From assembly GCA_015075635.1 (NCBI GenBank), contig JABTUA010000002.1, positions 558,001 through 622,000 on the forward strand: a stretch of DNA of 64,000 bases, read 5' to 3'. Source of the stretch: Polyangiaceae bacterium. Lineage in GTDB: Bacteria > Myxococcota_A > Polyangia > Polyangiales > Polyangiaceae. The notes beneath the pieces are model-generated. The model was not told where the DNA came from, did not search any database, and saw only the letters and a program-made list of their open reading frames with translations. Made by a program: the position numbers and the translations under genes. Positions 25,851 to 34,328 of the stretch are shown here, in pieces (the stretch's first letter is position 1; each line of letters starts with the position of its first letter).

Positions 25851-26981
25851 TCACTTCGGCACGTAGATGGTGTCGCAGCCGAACTGGATCTCGATGGAGC
25901 CGTTGGGATCCGACTGGATGCTCTGGCAGGTGCCCGGGCAGACCTCGACCTTGCTCGGGTTCTGGTCGTTGTCGTAGTACCAGCCGCCGTTCGGGCCGCA
26001 CTCCGCCGCGGAGCCGACCTTGCCGATGGGCGCGCCGTTGAAGAGCACGTTGACCTTGGCCGGGTTCAGGGTCTCGCCGGACTGCGGCGTCGGAATGCCC
26101 CACGCGCAGTCGAGCTTGGCGGCGCCCACCACACCCTGCGCCAGCTGGTTGAAGACCGGATCGAAGTTCTGGAGGCACATGTCGCTGGACACGCCGCCGG
26201 TCTGCTGCACCAGCTCCTTGTACACGGTTCCCGGCGTCGCAGCGCTGGGGCAGTCCGTGTAGCAGTAGATGCCGTACATCTTCCACTGCGACGGCTTGAT
26301 CATCGCCGGGTCGAGCGCGTTCAGCTCGGTGGTGAACTGCGCCGCTGGCTTCGAGGAGTTGTCGTCGGTCACGACCGTGAAGATCTTGATCGACTCCTGG
26401 CGCAGCATGTTCTTGTAGTTCGGGTACTGCTCGATGTATTTGATCAGCGCGTCCGTGCTGTTCACCGTCTCGTACACGTGGGCGTAGAGCGGGAAGTTCG
26501 TGTCTGCCGGGCACTGCCCGGAGCCGAGTGGCTTGTCGATGCAGATGCCCTCTTCGGGGATGATCCCCGGGAACGGCGAGGGCGCCCACTGCTCGGCGAT
26601 CACGACGATGCGTACGTCCACGCCGACGCTCGAGATGAGCTGAGAGAACTTGTTCATGTTGGCCTTCACGGCCGCGGTCTCCTCGGACATGCTGCACGAG
26701 GTGTCGATGGCCCAGATCACGTCCACTGGCAGCGTGCCCGAGGCCTTCTGAGACACGCCGGCGCAGGTGTTGCCCACGCCACCGCCGCCGCCCTGACCGG
26801 TGGCGCCCGTGTTGATGAGCCCGCCGCTGCCACCGCCGTTGCCGAAGCCGCCGCTGCCGCCGCCGCCGCTGGCCGCGCTGCCTGCGCCGCTACCGCCCTC
26901 GCCCCCGCCGTCGTTGCTCGCCGCGGAGCAACCGAACGCGAACACCACGGCCGCCAACGCGACCCGCCGCAAGTCGAGCAT
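25851..26981 (-). CDS. von Willebrand factor A-domain lipoprotein
   Basis: This 376-residue protein reads from the ATG at 26981: MLDLRRVALAAVVFAFGC, a signal peptide with lipobox FGC. A Gly/Ser-rich linker of about 60 residues follows. The vWA domain begins DVIWAIDTSCSMSEE with the D-x-S-x-S metal-site motif, and continues with VRIVVIAEQW, IKIFTVVTDDNSS and a C-terminal Cys-rich segment (CGPNGGWYYD, VCPGTCQSI). Secreted vWA proteins bind ligands through a metal ion. An upstream in-frame start at 27017 lacks a signal peptide at its N-terminus and is less likely. Confidence 0.82.
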   Translation of the reverse strand: MLDLRRVALAAVVFAFGCSAASNDGGGEGGSGAGSAASGGGGSGGFGNGGGSGGLINTGATGQGGGGGVGNTCAGVSQKASGTLPVDVIWAIDTSCSMSEETAAVKANMNKFSQLISSVGVDVRIVVIAEQWAPSPFPGIIPEEGICIDKPLGSGQCPADTNFPLYAHVYETVNSTDALIKYIEQYPNYKNMLRQESIKIFTVVTDDNSSKPAAQFTTELNALDPAMIKPSQWKMYGIYCYTDCPSAATPGTVYKELVQQTGGVSSDMCLQNFDPVFNQLAQGVVGAAKLDCAWGIPTPQSGETLNPAKVNVLFNGAPIGKVGSAAECGPNGGWYYDNDQNPSKVEVCPGTCQSIQSDPNGSIEIQFGCDTIYVPK

Positions 26982-27127
26982 GCGCAGAGTTTGCACCCAT
27001 TCTTCTGGGTTGGCCACGCCCCACGGCCCGGATCGGGTCAGGCGAAGTCAGGACGAGTCATTTGATGCGTGACGTCATGAGGAGCGATACCGGACGCGGG
27101 CAGGAGCTCGCCCGCACGGAGGAAGCG

Positions 27128-27721
27128 ATGGAAACAGCGACGGTCTTCGGGGCTTTGCGCGCCGGTTGGGGCGTGCTCCTGCCAGTTGTCCTCGGGGGTT
27201 GTGCGGTCAGCCAGCTCGACGCGGGGCCGGACGAGATGCCAGGAGTCGGGGGCGCCGGGGCGGGGGGCCCGACGGCTGCGACGGGCGGGAAGGGCGGGGC
27301 CGACACCGGCAGCGGCGGCGCGACCAGCAGCAGCGGCGCGACCAGTGGCGGCGCGACCAGCAGCGGCGGCGCGACCAGCAGCGGCGGCGCGACCAGCAGC
27401 GGCGGCGCGCCCAGCAGCGGCGGCACGACCGGCGGCGGCAGCGGCGGCGCGGGCAGCGACCCGGTAATCCAGGTGGTGTGCGGCGCCTGCCCGCTCGGCT
27501 ACCTGCTGATGAACGGGCTGATCGACGCGCCCAAGAACGACGTCTGCCAGCCCGGCGCCGCCTGCGGCACCTCGTACCAGAACATGTGCGTGAAGGCGGG
27601 GCACCAGGCGCTGTTCGGCTGTGCGCCGCCTCTGTCCGCGCCCTGGCAGCACGTCGTGGACGTGCCCAACTGCGACGGCTACTGCCCCGGCGGGTTCTAC
27701 GAGATCTGGGCTTTGCCCTGA
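27128..27721 (+). CDS. Gly/Ser/Thr-rich lipoprotein
   Basis: This 197-residue protein starts at an ATG preceded by GGAGGAA with good spacing. The signal peptide runs through LLPVVLGGC. A linker built from GGATSS repeats (about residues 50-110, encoded by 15-bp tandem repeats) leads to a C-terminal domain with Cys pairs (VVCGACPLGYLL, CQPGAACGTSYQNMC, CDGYCPGGF). The 3' end overlaps the convergent beta-propeller gene by 25 bases. Function is unknown. Confidence 0.72.
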   Translation: METATVFGALRAGWGVLLPVVLGGCAVSQLDAGPDEMPGVGGAGAGGPTAATGGKGGADTGSGGATSSSGATSGGATSSGGATSSGGATSSGGAPSSGGTTGGGSGGAGSDPVIQVVCGACPLGYLLMNGLIDAPKNDVCQPGAACGTSYQNMCVKAGHQALFGCAPPLSAPWQHVVDVPNCDGYCPGGFYEIWALP

Positions 27722-30700
27722 CGTCGCCGCAAGAGACCGATCAAGAGCCCGAGGGCGATCAGCGAGAGGCCCGAGCTCCCCGAGCCCGCCGCGCGGCAGC
27801 CGCAACCGCCGTCGTCGCCCGAGCCCGAGCTGCCCGCCTTGCCGCCGCTGGCGCTACCACCCGTGCCGGCGCCACCGCTGCCACCGCTCGACGCGCCGCC
27901 GCTCGCGCCCACCCCGGCGTCGCTGCCCGCGCTGCCACCGCTCGCGCCTGCACCACCGCTGCCGCCCGCGCCGCCGGTGCCCGCGTCCGGAGGATCGGGC
28001 TGCACGTCGTTTACGTAGGCGCCGGTCGCGTCGAGCGCGACCAGGGTGCCGTCGTCGAGCGCACAGAGCAGCTCGATCTTGTCGTCCTTGTCGAGATCCG
28101 CCGCGATGGTGTGCACCACGGGCGCGCCCAAGGGCAGCGACCAGACCAGCGTACCGTCCGCACCATTGAGGGCGTACAGGTAGCCGTCGTCGGAGCCGAG
28201 CACGACCTCGTCGTCGCCGTCGCCGTCCAGATCGACCGCGATGGGCGAATACACGGCCGCACGCTTGGCCGGCGGCGAGGCCTTCGGGTGCACGGCACCC
28301 GCCGCCAGGTACACGAACCAGACCTCGGTCATGCTCGCGCCGTTGATGCGCGCGACGCCGCCCAGGGCGTTGCCCGCCATGCCGGACCAGACCAGGTCTT
28401 CGGCGCCCGCCACGCCCGGGCGGCGCATCAGCGCGGAGGTGTTCGCGTCCGAGCCCGCGACCGAGCCGGTGGGCGGCGTGTAGCTCGCCTCCACCGCGCC
28501 CGCGAGCGAGCGCCGCTCCAGGGCACCGAAGGCGTTCTGCGACGCGGTGCGCACCAGGTCGATCTCGGTGTCGGCGTCCAGCTGCCCGACCATCGCCTGC
28601 CCGTTCGGGCCGTTGGCGGTGCGGAAGAGCTGCACGAAGCCCTGCGCCGGCACGCCGGTGCCGGCCTTCGACACGTCGATGCCGACGAACCACTGGCCGT
28701 GCAGCGCCGAGACGACGTCGAGCTTGCCGTCGCCGTTGATGTCGGCCGCGGCGTGGCCTTGCAGGTACACGCCGCTCGGCGGGAACAGGTCGCCCACCGG
28801 GCGCGTGACCAGGTTGCTGCCGTCGGCGCCCTTCTTGATCACGAGCTGCTGCTCGCTCTTCGGGTCGAGCTCGGTCAGGAAGAAGTCGAGCGTGCCGTCG
28901 CCGTCGAGATCGTCGAGCAGCTCGAAGTTGTCGAAGCCCGCCACCGAGCGCCCGGCGCCGATGTCCTTCTTCCAGGCCTCCGTGCCGTTCGCCTCCAGCG
29001 CCACGAGCGCAGTCTCTTCGTAGCTCGCGGTCGAGTGGCCGCGCACGATCAGGCGCGCGCCGCCCGCCGCCTTGGGCTGGACCAGGCCGGGCGCGTTCAC
29101 GTAGCCGCGCCCCTCCGGCTGCGCCGCGTCCGCCATCTTCCAGGAGGTGACGGGCACGCCCTTGGTGTCGAGCAGCGTGCCGTCGATCGCCACCAGCGCG
29201 TCACTGGATTCCACGGCGAAGATGCGGTTGTTCGTGCCGTCCAGGCTCGCCACGCTGACGAGCTTCGAATGGTTGCCGGGCCGGAGCTCGTTCTTCTGCA
29301 AGAGCTGGTTGTCGAGCACGCGCAGGCCACCGTCGGTGAGCATCACCAGCGACTGGGCCGGAGCCGCACTCGCGCTGATGTTCTGATCGAGCAGGTGCAC
29401 CGCGCCGGTGATCCCGTCCGGGAAGGCGTACTTGTACAGGATGAGCCCGTCGGAGCCGTGCACCGCCAGGAGCGCACCCGGGCGCGCGTCGGTGATGGAC
29501 GCCGCCGCGGCCTTCTGGAACACGTAGGCCTCCGCCGCCGCGTCGCCCGCGCCGTTCACGTTCTGCCGCGCCAGTACCTGGCCCGCCCCGCCGGTCACCA
29601 GGGCGTAGCGCCGCGCGCTGACCGTCGCCGCCCGGGCGCCGTCCAAGAACCAGCCCTTGTCCGCGAGCGCCGAGCCCGTGAACGTGTAGCCCTTGAGCTT
29701 GCTGAAGAACGGCTTCGGGAAGCTGCCGACGCCGTTGGCCTCCCGCATCAGCACGTCCGGCTTCCCGTCCCCGTCCACGTCGGCCACGCCCTCGAGCACC
29801 TCGCCCGCCTTGCTGGCCAGCAGAGCGCCGGTGGCGGCGTTCCTCACGTGCGTGGTCCAGGTGCCGCTCACCGCGTCCCAAACCGAGTAGACGATCTCGA
29901 GCGCGCCCGCGCCGTCCAGGTTCGCCACCGCGTCCCCCAGGTAGCGGACCTGCTTCACCTCCACGTCGTTGCCGGGGCCGCTCGTCACGTCCGTGACGTA
30001 CTGGTCCTTCCAGCGCAGCGCGGGCGTCAGCACGCTGCCCGCGCCGTTGCACGACACCACGAATACGCCGGCGTCTTCGCTGTAGTAGTAGCTGTAGTCG
30101 TACAGCACCACCTCCGCCCGATTGTCACCGTCCACGTCCAGGCTGGAGAACGCGGGGAAATACGTCGGGGCGATCGTGCCGGTCACCAGGTTCGACTGCT
30201 CGCAGCGCACCGCGCCGGTGGCGGCGTCGTAGGCGACGAAGCCGCGGTCGTGACCGCGGATGAGCTCGGGCTTGCCGTCGCCGTCCAGATCACCGGCCGC
30301 CATGTCCACGGACCAGGGCGAGGTCACGCTCTGCCAGATCTGCGTGCCGACCGGCGTCGTGAACGAGTAGCCGATGAGCGTGCCGAGCTGCTCGGCCAGG
30401 AATACGCGTTGCCCGCCCGTGCCGTTCGGCACCACGAGCGCGTCGATGGCGATGGTGCCCGTGGCCTTGTACCAGAGCGTCGCGCCGGTCTGCGCGTTCA
30501 GCACGTACAGACCCAGCGGGCTCGCGCCCGTCGCGACCACCTCCGGCGGCCCCTGGCCGTCCAGGTTCGCCACGGCGATCACCTTGCGCGCGCCGATGTT
30601 CTCGCTCTTCCAGATCTGGCTGTCGTTCGCGCGCCGCGCCACGATGGAGCCCGCGGACACCATCACCACGTCTTTGGCGCCGTCGCCGTCGATGTCGTGC

Positions 30701-30912
30701 GTAGCGACCTGGCTTTCGGCGAGCGCGCCACCCACGGGCCGCTTCCAGGCCACGGCCGGCGAGGCGCTGATGGCCCCGACCCCGGCGGAGCGCGCAGTGC
30801 GCTTCGCGTCGTGGGCCATGGCGGGCCAGCCGTCGCCGCCGGTGGCGGAGGCCGGGGAGGTCAGAGCCAAGGAACCGAATACCAACCAGCCCGCGATCGC
30901 ACGGCGCGTCAT
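27697..30912 (-). CDS. Giant FG-GAP/VCBS beta-propeller protein with MYXO-CTERM-like tail
   Basis: The 1071-residue protein starts MTRRAIAGWLVFGSLAL with a signal peptide ending PASA. It has at least eight acidic repeats of the FG-GAP/VCBS type: DIDGDGAKDV, DLDGDGKPEL, DVDGDNRAEV, DVDGDGKPDV, DLDGDGTLDF, DINGDGKLDV, DLDGDGDDEV and DLDKDDKIEL. These imply two or more stacked propellers. The C-terminus is a Gly/Ser/Ala linker followed by GCGCRAAG, a hydrophobic helix and RRRQ, a MYXO-CTERM-like sorting tail, so the protein is probably anchored at the surface after processing. An upstream extension in frame (to 31236) is Arg-rich and unlikely. Confidence 0.88.
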   Translation of the reverse strand: MTRRAIAGWLVFGSLALTSPASATGGDGWPAMAHDAKRTARSAGVGAISASPAVAWKRPVGGALAESQVATHDIDGDGAKDVVMVSAGSIVARRANDSQIWKSENIGARKVIAVANLDGQGPPEVVATGASPLGLYVLNAQTGATLWYKATGTIAIDALVVPNGTGGQRVFLAEQLGTLIGYSFTTPVGTQIWQSVTSPWSVDMAAGDLDGDGKPELIRGHDRGFVAYDAATGAVRCEQSNLVTGTIAPTYFPAFSSLDVDGDNRAEVVLYDYSYYYSEDAGVFVVSCNGAGSVLTPALRWKDQYVTDVTSGPGNDVEVKQVRYLGDAVANLDGAGALEIVYSVWDAVSGTWTTHVRNAATGALLASKAGEVLEGVADVDGDGKPDVLMREANGVGSFPKPFFSKLKGYTFTGSALADKGWFLDGARAATVSARRYALVTGGAGQVLARQNVNGAGDAAAEAYVFQKAAAASITDARPGALLAVHGSDGLILYKYAFPDGITGAVHLLDQNISASAAPAQSLVMLTDGGLRVLDNQLLQKNELRPGNHSKLVSVASLDGTNNRIFAVESSDALVAIDGTLLDTKGVPVTSWKMADAAQPEGRGYVNAPGLVQPKAAGGARLIVRGHSTASYEETALVALEANGTEAWKKDIGAGRSVAGFDNFELLDDLDGDGTLDFFLTELDPKSEQQLVIKKGADGSNLVTRPVGDLFPPSGVYLQGHAAADINGDGKLDVVSALHGQWFVGIDVSKAGTGVPAQGFVQLFRTANGPNGQAMVGQLDADTEIDLVRTASQNAFGALERRSLAGAVEASYTPPTGSVAGSDANTSALMRRPGVAGAEDLVWSGMAGNALGGVARINGASMTEVWFVYLAAGAVHPKASPPAKRAAVYSPIAVDLDGDGDDEVVLGSDDGYLYALNGADGTLVWSLPLGAPVVHTIAADLDKDDKIELLCALDDGTLVALDATGAYVNDVQPDPPDAGTGGAGGSGGAGASGGSAGSDAGVGASGGASSGGSGGAGTGGSASGGKAGSSGSGDDGGCGCRAAGSGSSGLSLIALGLLIGLLRRRQGKAQIS

Positions 30913-31274
30913 GCGGGCGATGATAGCTTGGAACACTGACCCAGCTCGACCAGCACCTCTTCGAGCCCACAAAGCAGGAGGCGACGGCCGATTTCTCGGC
31001 GCTGCGGCACGGCGTTCGCGAAGGGGTAAGACCGCGCCCGCGCTCACGCCGCGAAAGCTCGCGCTTTGGACCCCGGAAATCGCCTGCCATCTCGCACCGT
31101 CCTTTCGCCGACGACGCGAGCACCAGCGCCGGCGCCTGTCACGACGGTCGGCGCGGGGAGCACGTACGCTCGGTACGCGCTCTTCGATGATGTTCGGCGG
31201 TTCCTGAAAGTTGGTCGCGCTCGATGTTGACGCCAACGCCGGCGAGTCGTCTAATGGCGGCCGCTGGGGGGAGC
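30913..31274. other. Gene-free interval between propeller gene and IS256 remnant
   Basis: About 360 bases with no supported gene on either strand. No clear promoter, terminator or repeat was found. Short reading frames here are shadows without recognisable motifs. The right boundary is the left terminal repeat of the IS256 remnant. Confidence 0.5.
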
Positions 31275-31300
31275 GTCCGAAAATCTGTGTTTCTTGACGG
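31275..31300. repeat. Left terminal inverted repeat of the IS256-family remnant
   Basis: The 26 bases match the reverse complement of 32099-32124 at 20 positions, including CTTGACGG at the inner end and CTGTGT in the middle. This is typical of imperfect IS256-family ends. The ATG of the transposase begins 38 bases further in. Confidence 0.75.
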
Positions 31301-31337
31301 CCTGAGGTAGCCCTTCCGAACCAAGAAGGACAAGCCC

Positions 31338-32068
31338 ATGGCTCATCTCAACGGACCTGCGATCAAGAACGAGATTCTCGACGAGCTGATGAAGTCGGTA
31401 AAGAACCCGGACGACCTGCTCGGCGAAGGGGGTCTTCTCCGGCAGCTCACGGCCCGGCTGGTGGAGAAAGCGCTTCAGGCCGAGCTCACCTCCCACCTCG
31501 GGTACGACGCCGGTCAGGCTCGGCCGGAGGGGGCCAGCAACGGCCGGAACGGCTACACGAGCAAGACGCTGTTCACCGACCAGGGGGAGGTCACGGTGGA
31601 CGTTCCCCGGGACCGCGAGGGGAGCTTCGAGCCCCAGCTGGTCCGCACGCGGGAGCGCCGGCTGACCGGCTTCGACGACCGCATCCTGGCCCTCTACGCC
31701 CGCGGCATGAGCGTCCGGGACATCAAGGGGCACCTCCAGGAGATGTACGGCGTCGAGGTCTCTCCGGACCTGATCAGCCGGGTCACCGATGCGGTGATGG
31801 AGGACGTCGCGGCGTCGTGCCGTTCCTGGACTTCCCGCCGGAAATCCGTCGCATCATCTACACGACCAACGCCATCGAGTCCCTCAACTCGAGCCTGCGG
31901 AAGCTGGTCTTCCACCGCGGCCACTTCCCCTCGGACGAGGCCGCGATCAAGCTCCTGTTCCTGGGCCTGCGCAACCTCGAGAAGCGCTGGAACCGCTCCG
32001 CTCGCGAGTGGAACAAGGCCCTCGGTCAATTCGCCATCTTCTTCGAAGGACGCCTGCCGTCCGCCTGA
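31338..32068 (+). pseudogene. IS256-family transposase with internal deletion and frame change
   Basis: Positions 31338 to about 31810 encode the N-terminal 157 residues of an IS256 (MULE-type) transposase: LTARLVEKALQAELTSHLGY, NGRNGYTSKTLFTDQGEVTV and YARGMSVRDIKGHLQEMYG. The coding then jumps in another frame (from 31817) to the C-terminal end: PFLDFPPEIRRIIYTTNAIE, SLNSSLRKLVFHRGHFPSD and a stop at 32066-32068. The E of NAIESLN is the third catalytic acid, but the central segment of about 160-170 residues that carries both catalytic Asp residues is gone. The element cannot transpose itself. Confidence 0.92.
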
Positions 32069-32098
32069 ACCGTCAACCCGAAACCGGCTGCTGATGGT

Positions 32099-32124
32099 CC
32101 GTCAAGTTACACAGAAAATCTGAC
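32099..32124. repeat. Right terminal inverted repeat of the IS256-family remnant
   Basis: CCGTCAAGTTACACAGAAAA followed by TCTGAC mirrors 31275-31300. The element between the repeats is thus about 850 bases instead of the usual 1.3-1.5 kb. The IS66 fragment begins immediately beyond this end. Confidence 0.8.
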
Positions 32125-32923
32125 ACGCCCGCTCCGGGCGGCAGACGCCGCGCTGTTCCAAGACGCGCTCGTCGAATCCGTGATCGGACTCGACCAGACG
32201 AGCTGGAAGCGACTCGACGACAAGACCAAGAAGCCCTGGCAGATGTGGTGCGTGACGACTCCGAGAGCGGTCGTCCATCGCATTCGCAAGGACAAGGGCA
32301 AGGACACGTTCACCGAGCTCGTCGGTGCCTACCGCGGAGTCATCGTCTGCGACGCAGCGCAGACCCACGAGGCAGGCGCACGTGAGAGCGAGCACATCCA
32401 CCTCGCGGGATGCTGGGCGCATGCCTACCGAAAATTCGAGGAGGCGGCCCCCGATCATCCTGAAGCGCATCTGGCGATGAAGTGGATCGGCCAGCTCTAC
32501 GAAGTTGACGATCGTGCCGGCGACGATCTCGGCGCGAAAGCCGAGCTGCGTCGCACGGAATCCCGAGCGGTGCTCGACCAGATGAAGACGTGGCTCTGGA
32601 GCCAGGCCGTGCTCAAGACGCTGAGCATCGGCAAGGCGGCAGCGTACGTGATCGCGAACTGGGAGCGCCTGACGCGCTTCGTTGACGACGCCCGGATCCC
32701 CCTCGACAACAACGCGACGGAGCGCGGGATCCGTGGCCCCGTCGTCGGACGTCGCAACCACTTCGGGTCGAAGTCCGAACGCGGCACCCAGGTCGCCGCG
32801 ACCTTCTACTCGCTGATCGAGACGGCGAAGCTCCACGGCATCAATCCAGCCGCGTACCTGCTCGAGGCGATCAGGGCCGCCGACCGCGGCGAAGTGCTCC
32901 TGCCCTGGCAGATGCCCCGCTGA
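32125..32923 (+). pseudogene. IS66-family transposase (TnpC), C-terminal half only
   Basis: From 32180 (ATG at MIGLDQTSWKRLD), extending in frame upstream, the sequence encodes the C-terminal half of an IS66 transposase: VGAYRGVIVCDAAQTHE, HLAGCWAHAYRKFEEA, a DNNATERGIRGPVVGRRN block with the catalytic Glu, then FYSLIETAKLHGINPAAYL. The N-terminal zinc-finger and leucine-zipper half (about 250 residues) and the helper genes are absent. The usual DET motif appears as LDQT, a further sign of divergence or decay. It is wedged between two IS256 fragments. Confidence 0.9.
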
Positions 32924-32959
32924 GCTCGGCGCTCAGGTCAAGACGGGGCGCGGAGAGTA

Positions 32960-33016
32960 CTTACGAACCAAGAAGGACAAGCCCATGGCTCATCTCAATG
33001 GACCCGCGATCAAGGT
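32960..33016 (+). mobile_element. Second IS256 fragment: 5' end of transposase gene
   Basis: The stretch from about 32963 to 33015 repeats 31316-31367 almost exactly: the same leader ACCAAGAAGGACAAGCCC, the same ATG (32985) and coding for MAHLNGPAIK. Differences are a handful of substitutions. It is cut off after about 10 codons. Its presence on the far side of the IS66 fragment shows that two IS256 copies, or a split copy, flanked this material. Confidence 0.85.
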
Positions 33017-33325
33017 CGGACTTGGGAGCTGATTCCGGCGACACCGCCCGCGAACAACATGCTCAGCCGGGATGTCGCTCGCGAAAGGTCACCGACGCCG
33101 TGTTCGAGGCGGGGCTCTCCAAGGCCATCGGCAGACGGGGGTCCTGCAGTCAGACGCCGATCGGTGTGACCCTGCAGACACCGTGGACGGAGTGCCAGAG
33201 GGCCGCGAAGCTCTGCGACAGGTCGCTGACGCCGCATCAGTACAACCAATTCTACGACGCTGCGCGGGAGGGCACGCTAGCCCGCCAGTCGGGGGCACGC
33301 GACTTGCGTCTGCGTTACGCCCACC
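33017..33325. other. Unassigned region after the IS remnants
   Basis: About 300 bases. A plus-strand frame (32998-33483) can be translated and contains TPIGVTLQTPWTECQRAAKL, but no family is recognisable, it has no ribosome site of its own, and its 3' part is antisense to the winged-helix regulator. It may be a chewed gene end brought in with the IS elements. Confidence 0.4.
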
Positions 33326-34086
33326 TCACTCCAAGCTCCTCTTCCGCGCGTGGTAGCGAGCATGCGGCAAGCGCAGCCGACCTGGCGTCGAGTCGCGGCG
33401 AAGGACGACGCGATAGCCGAATCCCTCCCTGCCCTCGAGGACCCAGGCCAGGTCGCCGAGAGTCTCTCGCATCCGCGCAATGAGGACCCGCACGACCGCG
33501 GAGTTCACCGCATGGTGCGTGTGGAAGACAGCCCGCATGATCTCCTCGGCCTTCACCCAGCGACCTCGCCTTTCGAGCAGGTGGGAGAAGCAGGCGAAGC
33601 CTCGCGGGCCGAGCTTGACGCTTCGATGGTCGAGCACCAAGTCTCTCTTCGGCCGATTCAAGACTACCGGGAGCTCGAGCTCTGCGTCGTCCCCCAAAAT
33701 GCGCCGGACTAGCGATGCAGGTTGGCGGCGAAGACCTCCGCGTCGATCGGCGGCGACTCCCAAAGGTGGACCCCTGCCGCAAATCCCGCGACAAGAACGT
33801 CCCGTTTGACCACAGGCGACACCGCGACGACCAGCCCATGGAACCCCGCCTCGTGCAACCCGCGAGCGCGCTCCACGGCCCACGTCCCGTCCGCTCCGTC
33901 CACCAGAATCACGCCGTCGGCGTCCACGCCTGGGCCCGGGTCGCTGGCCGCGAACGAGACTCGAACCCCGCCGGGAGGCGTGTCCTCGAGTGTACGAATC
34001 TGGTCCGCGAGCGCGACACCGGCCCCGCTTGTCTCCAGCGTGAAGAACAGCCGCCGCGCGAGGTACTCGCCTGACCCGCCGCCCAT
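33326..34086 (-). pseudogene. Response-regulator-like winged-helix protein, frameshifted
   Basis: From the ATG at 34086 the first 120 or so residues resemble a degenerate receiver domain (VDADGVILVDGADGTWAVER, GFHGLVVAVSPVVKRDVLVA) and end HR-stop at 33709. In the next frame the coding continues as LVRRILGDDAELELP into an OmpR/PhoB-type winged helix: LVLDHRSVKLGPRGFACFSH, VKAEEIMRAVFHTHH, NSAVVRVLIARMRETLGD and EGREGFGYRVVL. Inserting one base after CATCGC, making CGCCTAGTC, rejoins the two parts as HRLVRR. So a single lost base splits the gene. The receiver part lacks an obvious phosphorylation Asp environment. A sequencing error is possible; the IS-rich neighbourhood also makes decay plausible. 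Confidence 0.72.
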
Positions 34087-34328
34087 CGCGGGCGCCACGG
34101 TAGCTTGCGCCGTGCGGACACTCAAGCACAGCGCGAGCAGGCGCGGCTTCGCGATTCGGGCGCGGGCCAGTCGTGAAGTGTAGCGCTCGACCCGGAGGAA
34201 ACCGGCCTACCGGGTGTCGCCATCGCGACGACGCGGAGCACGCCCTCGCGGCAGGCGAGGAACGTTGGGGCTGACGTTACCCGATGATTGGGCCGCTCCG
34301 CGCATGTTCGATCTCGCTGGCCGCATGC
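34087..34328. other. Gap between regulator and first glycosyltransferase
   Basis: About 240 bases. No gene, terminator or repeat is clear. Contains the region upstream of the regulator start; no promoter motif can be assigned with confidence. Confidence 0.4.

Noticed and set aside
27166..30939. 1257-residue plus-strand frame opposite the giant propeller protein
   Set aside because: Low-complexity Arg-rich translation with no motif; the minus strand encodes the repeats and sorting tail.
32998..33483. 161-residue plus-strand frame after the IS remnants
   Set aside because: No recognised family, begins within the IS256 fragment and ends antisense to the winged-helix regulator.
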